Shown here: piece after piece, positions 14,990 through 16,814 of the stretch
Layout: each line of letters opens with the position of its first letter
How positions within the stretch are numbered: position 1 is the first letter of the stretch
From: an uncultured Bacilli bacterium
Lineage (GTDB): Bacteria > Bacillota_I > Bacilli_A > RF39 > UBA660
Length of the DNA stretch: 16,814 nt
Assembly (NCBI GenBank): GCA_934153655.1
Contig: CAKPFH010000032.1
Coordinates: forward strand, 1-16,814
Reading direction: 5' to 3'
Notes under the pieces: generated by a model
Told to the model about the DNA's origin: nothing
Seen by the model: only the letters and a program-made list of their open reading frames with translations
The model's database searches: none
Program-made: the position numbers and the translations under genes

Positions 14990-16804
14990 AATTTTTACTT
15001 TTTGAATTGGTTTAATAATATTACCTTGAATATTATAATTACTACTATCTAATATATCTTCACTTTCAAGTAGTTTGAAATTTAACTTTTTATTTGTTTC
15101 TGTATAAGGTAAACTTTCTTTAATTATATAGTATTTTGGAACAAATGTTGCTTGACATTTTTCTTTAATTAAATTATTTAATATTTCTATCATTTCTTGT
15201 TCATCTAAATTAGATTCTTTAAATACTACATGTAAAACTGGTACTTCTCTTTCTATTTCATCATCTAGTTTACAAGCACATACATCGTCTATGAAAGGTA
15301 GAGTTTTAGCAATTTCTTCAATATCAGCAAGCCAAACTTTGCCACCATTTCTTGTTAACATTCTTTTTGCTCTTCCTTTATGGAAAATAAAACCGTCTTC
15401 ATCCATTATTCCAAAGTCATCTGAATGAACCCAAATAGTGCCATCACTATGTTTCATTAAAACATGATTAGTTGCTTCCTTATTTTCTAAGTATCCTTTC
15501 ATAACTGTTGGACCAGTTAAACAAATTTCCCCTTTTAAGTTTTTTCCATAAGGAATTTCTTTATCTGTACGATACTCAAACATAGCCATAGAAACACCAT
15601 TAATAGGAATTCCTATACTTCCTACTTTTCTCATATTGTATGGATTACATGTTGCAACAGCTGTTTCTTCACTTGCTCCATAACCTTGTTGAACTGCTAG
15701 GGCTCCTCTTTTTTTGAATTCTAAATTTATTTCTTCTTCTTCATTTACTAATAATTTATCGCCACCGGAGCAAGGAGATGTTAAATAACTAAAATCACTT
15801 ACATTCGATTTTGCCATTGCTTTTAAAAGAATTGGTCCAGAATAAATAATATTTGGTTTATACTTATCTATTAAATTTGGATATTCTTCTATTTTAAAAT
15901 CTGGTACTAAAATTACTTTAACACCACAAACCATTAATCCAATAGTTGCATTTAAGTAATAAGCAATTGCAGGTGGTAAAATATTCATAGATGTTTTTCC
16001 TTGTTCAAAACCAAAATTACTATGTTTTAAACCTAGGGTCATAGCAATTAAATTTTTATTAGTTAATTCTACTCCCTTTGGATTACCAGTTGATCCCCCA
16101 GTATATGCTATTACAACTGTATCATCCGGATTATTTGACACTGTATGTGTTAACACATCATCACAATTTTCTTTTACTTCATTAAATGGCACTATCATAT
16201 CATTTTTAGGTAGCTTACTAAGTTTGTCTCCAAGAGAATATGCTACTGGAACTGATATTATTTTAGAAACATTATTATCCATATTAATTGCTTTTAATGA
16301 ATTTTCAATAATAAATGGCACTTCTGAAACTATAAAATATTTTGACTTTGCTAATTTTAAAGAAAAATTAATACGCTCAGGTGATTCATCAAATTTAATT
16401 AAATTACTAACTGCTCCCATTTTAATTAAAGCCTGAATCATAAAAACAACCTCAGGAGTATTTATAAACATAAAAGATACTTTCTCTCCTTTTTTAACTC
16501 CCATTTTAGTAAACATCTTAATATAGTTATCAACTTCTTTTTCTATTTGCTCTTGATTATAAGAAATACTTCCCATAAAATCTAATAAATTTATATTAGG
16601 ATAACTATTTATTTGACTTTTAAAGAAATCATAAAAATTAATACTTGGTATTTCTATATTTTTATCACTTTCCTTGTACCATTTTTCCCATGGCTTATCA
16701 ATAGATGCTAAACCAGTCATCTTTTTACTTCCTTCTTTATCTAAGATAAGTTCATTATCTTTCATTAATTCTACTGCTTTATTTTCAATATGTAAATTCT
16801 TCAT
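14978..16804 (-). CDS. Class I AMP-forming adenylating enzyme (acyl-CoA ligase-like), copy B
   Basis: 608 residues, a diverged paralogue of copy A. Motifs: P-loop YTGGSTGNPKG (234-244), GYGASEE (374-380), hinge GRAKRML (477-483), NGGKVWLADIEE (486-497) and catalytic Lys573 (NKKLNFKLL). The usual TGD is SDD (461-463, HSDDFG), replacing the Thr and Gly beside the ribose-binding Asp, so activity or substrate may differ from copy A. The N-terminal block with KKMTGLASIDKPWEKWY (27-43) is shared with copy A. ATG at 16804 has GAGG at about seven bases, in the last bases of the window; any promoter lies beyond the edge. It is followed by a terminator and then kinase-like B. Confidence 0.88.
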   Translation of the reverse strand: MKNLHIENKAVELMKDNELILDKEGSKKMTGLASIDKPWEKWYKESDKNIEIPSINFYDFFKSQINSYPNINLLDFMGSISYNQEQIEKEVDNYIKMFTKMGVKKGEKVSFMFINTPEVVFMIQALIKMGAVSNLIKFDESPERINFSLKLAKSKYFIVSEVPFIIENSLKAINMDNNVSKIISVPVAYSLGDKLSKLPKNDMIVPFNEVKENCDDVLTHTVSNNPDDTVVIAYTGGSTGNPKGVELTNKNLIAMTLGLKHSNFGFEQGKTSMNILPPAIAYYLNATIGLMVCGVKVILVPDFKIEEYPNLIDKYKPNIIYSGPILLKAMAKSNVSDFSYLTSPCSGGDKLLVNEEEEINLEFKKRGALAVQQGYGASEETAVATCNPYNMRKVGSIGIPINGVSMAMFEYRTDKEIPYGKNLKGEICLTGPTVMKGYLENKEATNHVLMKHSDGTIWVHSDDFGIMDEDGFIFHKGRAKRMLTRNGGKVWLADIEEIAKTLPFIDDVCACKLDDEIEREVPVLHVVFKESNLDEQEMIEILNNLIKEKCQATFVPKYYIIKESLPYTETNKKLNFKLLESEDILDSSNYNIQGNIIKPIQKVKIKRN

Positions 16805-16814
16805 ATAATACCTC

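Overview
The window is very AT-rich and densely coded, and all 15 protein genes lie on the minus strand. Trp is read from TGG, and TGA is used as a real stop (end of the walJ-like gene), so the standard bacterial code applies rather than the Mycoplasma code. Gene content, ribosome binding sites close to AAAGGAGG and TTGACA/TATAAT promoters point to a low-GC Bacilli or Tenericutes-like lineage, perhaps one of the uncultured gut groups near RF39. The lineage is an inference. No RNA gene, CRISPR array, transposon or phage gene was seen. No gap between genes exceeds about 225 bases.

Read in the direction of transcription (high to low coordinates), the right half (16804 to 9350) holds a two-gene module present twice: an AMP-forming class I adenylating enzyme followed by a seven-helix membrane protein shaped like a hybrid histidine kinase (order: ligase B, kinase-like B, ligase A, kinase-like A). 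Both kinase-like proteins lack the phospho-acceptor His. They also lack the glycines of the ATP lid and the acidic pair of the receiver domain, yet they keep the N box and DxGxG motifs. They look like conserved pseudokinases. Copy A is followed by a RimJ/RimL-type acetyltransferase, whose start overlaps the kinase-like stop codon, and then by a YetF-like DUF421 membrane protein.

The middle (7951 to 2285) is a housekeeping block with conserved gene order. rpsF-ssb-rpsR runs from a strong promoter to a terminator. It is followed by rplI-dnaB-M23 endopeptidase-walJ-rlmH, which is tightly packed, with three of its junctions overlapping. These functions cover ribosomal proteins, DNA replication, cell-wall turnover and 23S rRNA methylation. 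Several of them sit near oriC in Bacillus.

The left end (2234 to 2) carries three small proteins with nearly the same N-terminal membrane anchor and unrelated outer domains. Two form an operon; the third has its own consensus promoter preceded by a 15-base palindrome.

Four terminators have their hairpins spanning the stop codon of the gene they end. The hairpin before kinase-like gene A instead contains that gene's ribosome binding site and runs straight into its ATG, so it may keep read-through message from being translated. The best candidate for an undescribed system is the duplicated ligase plus pseudo-hybrid-kinase module.
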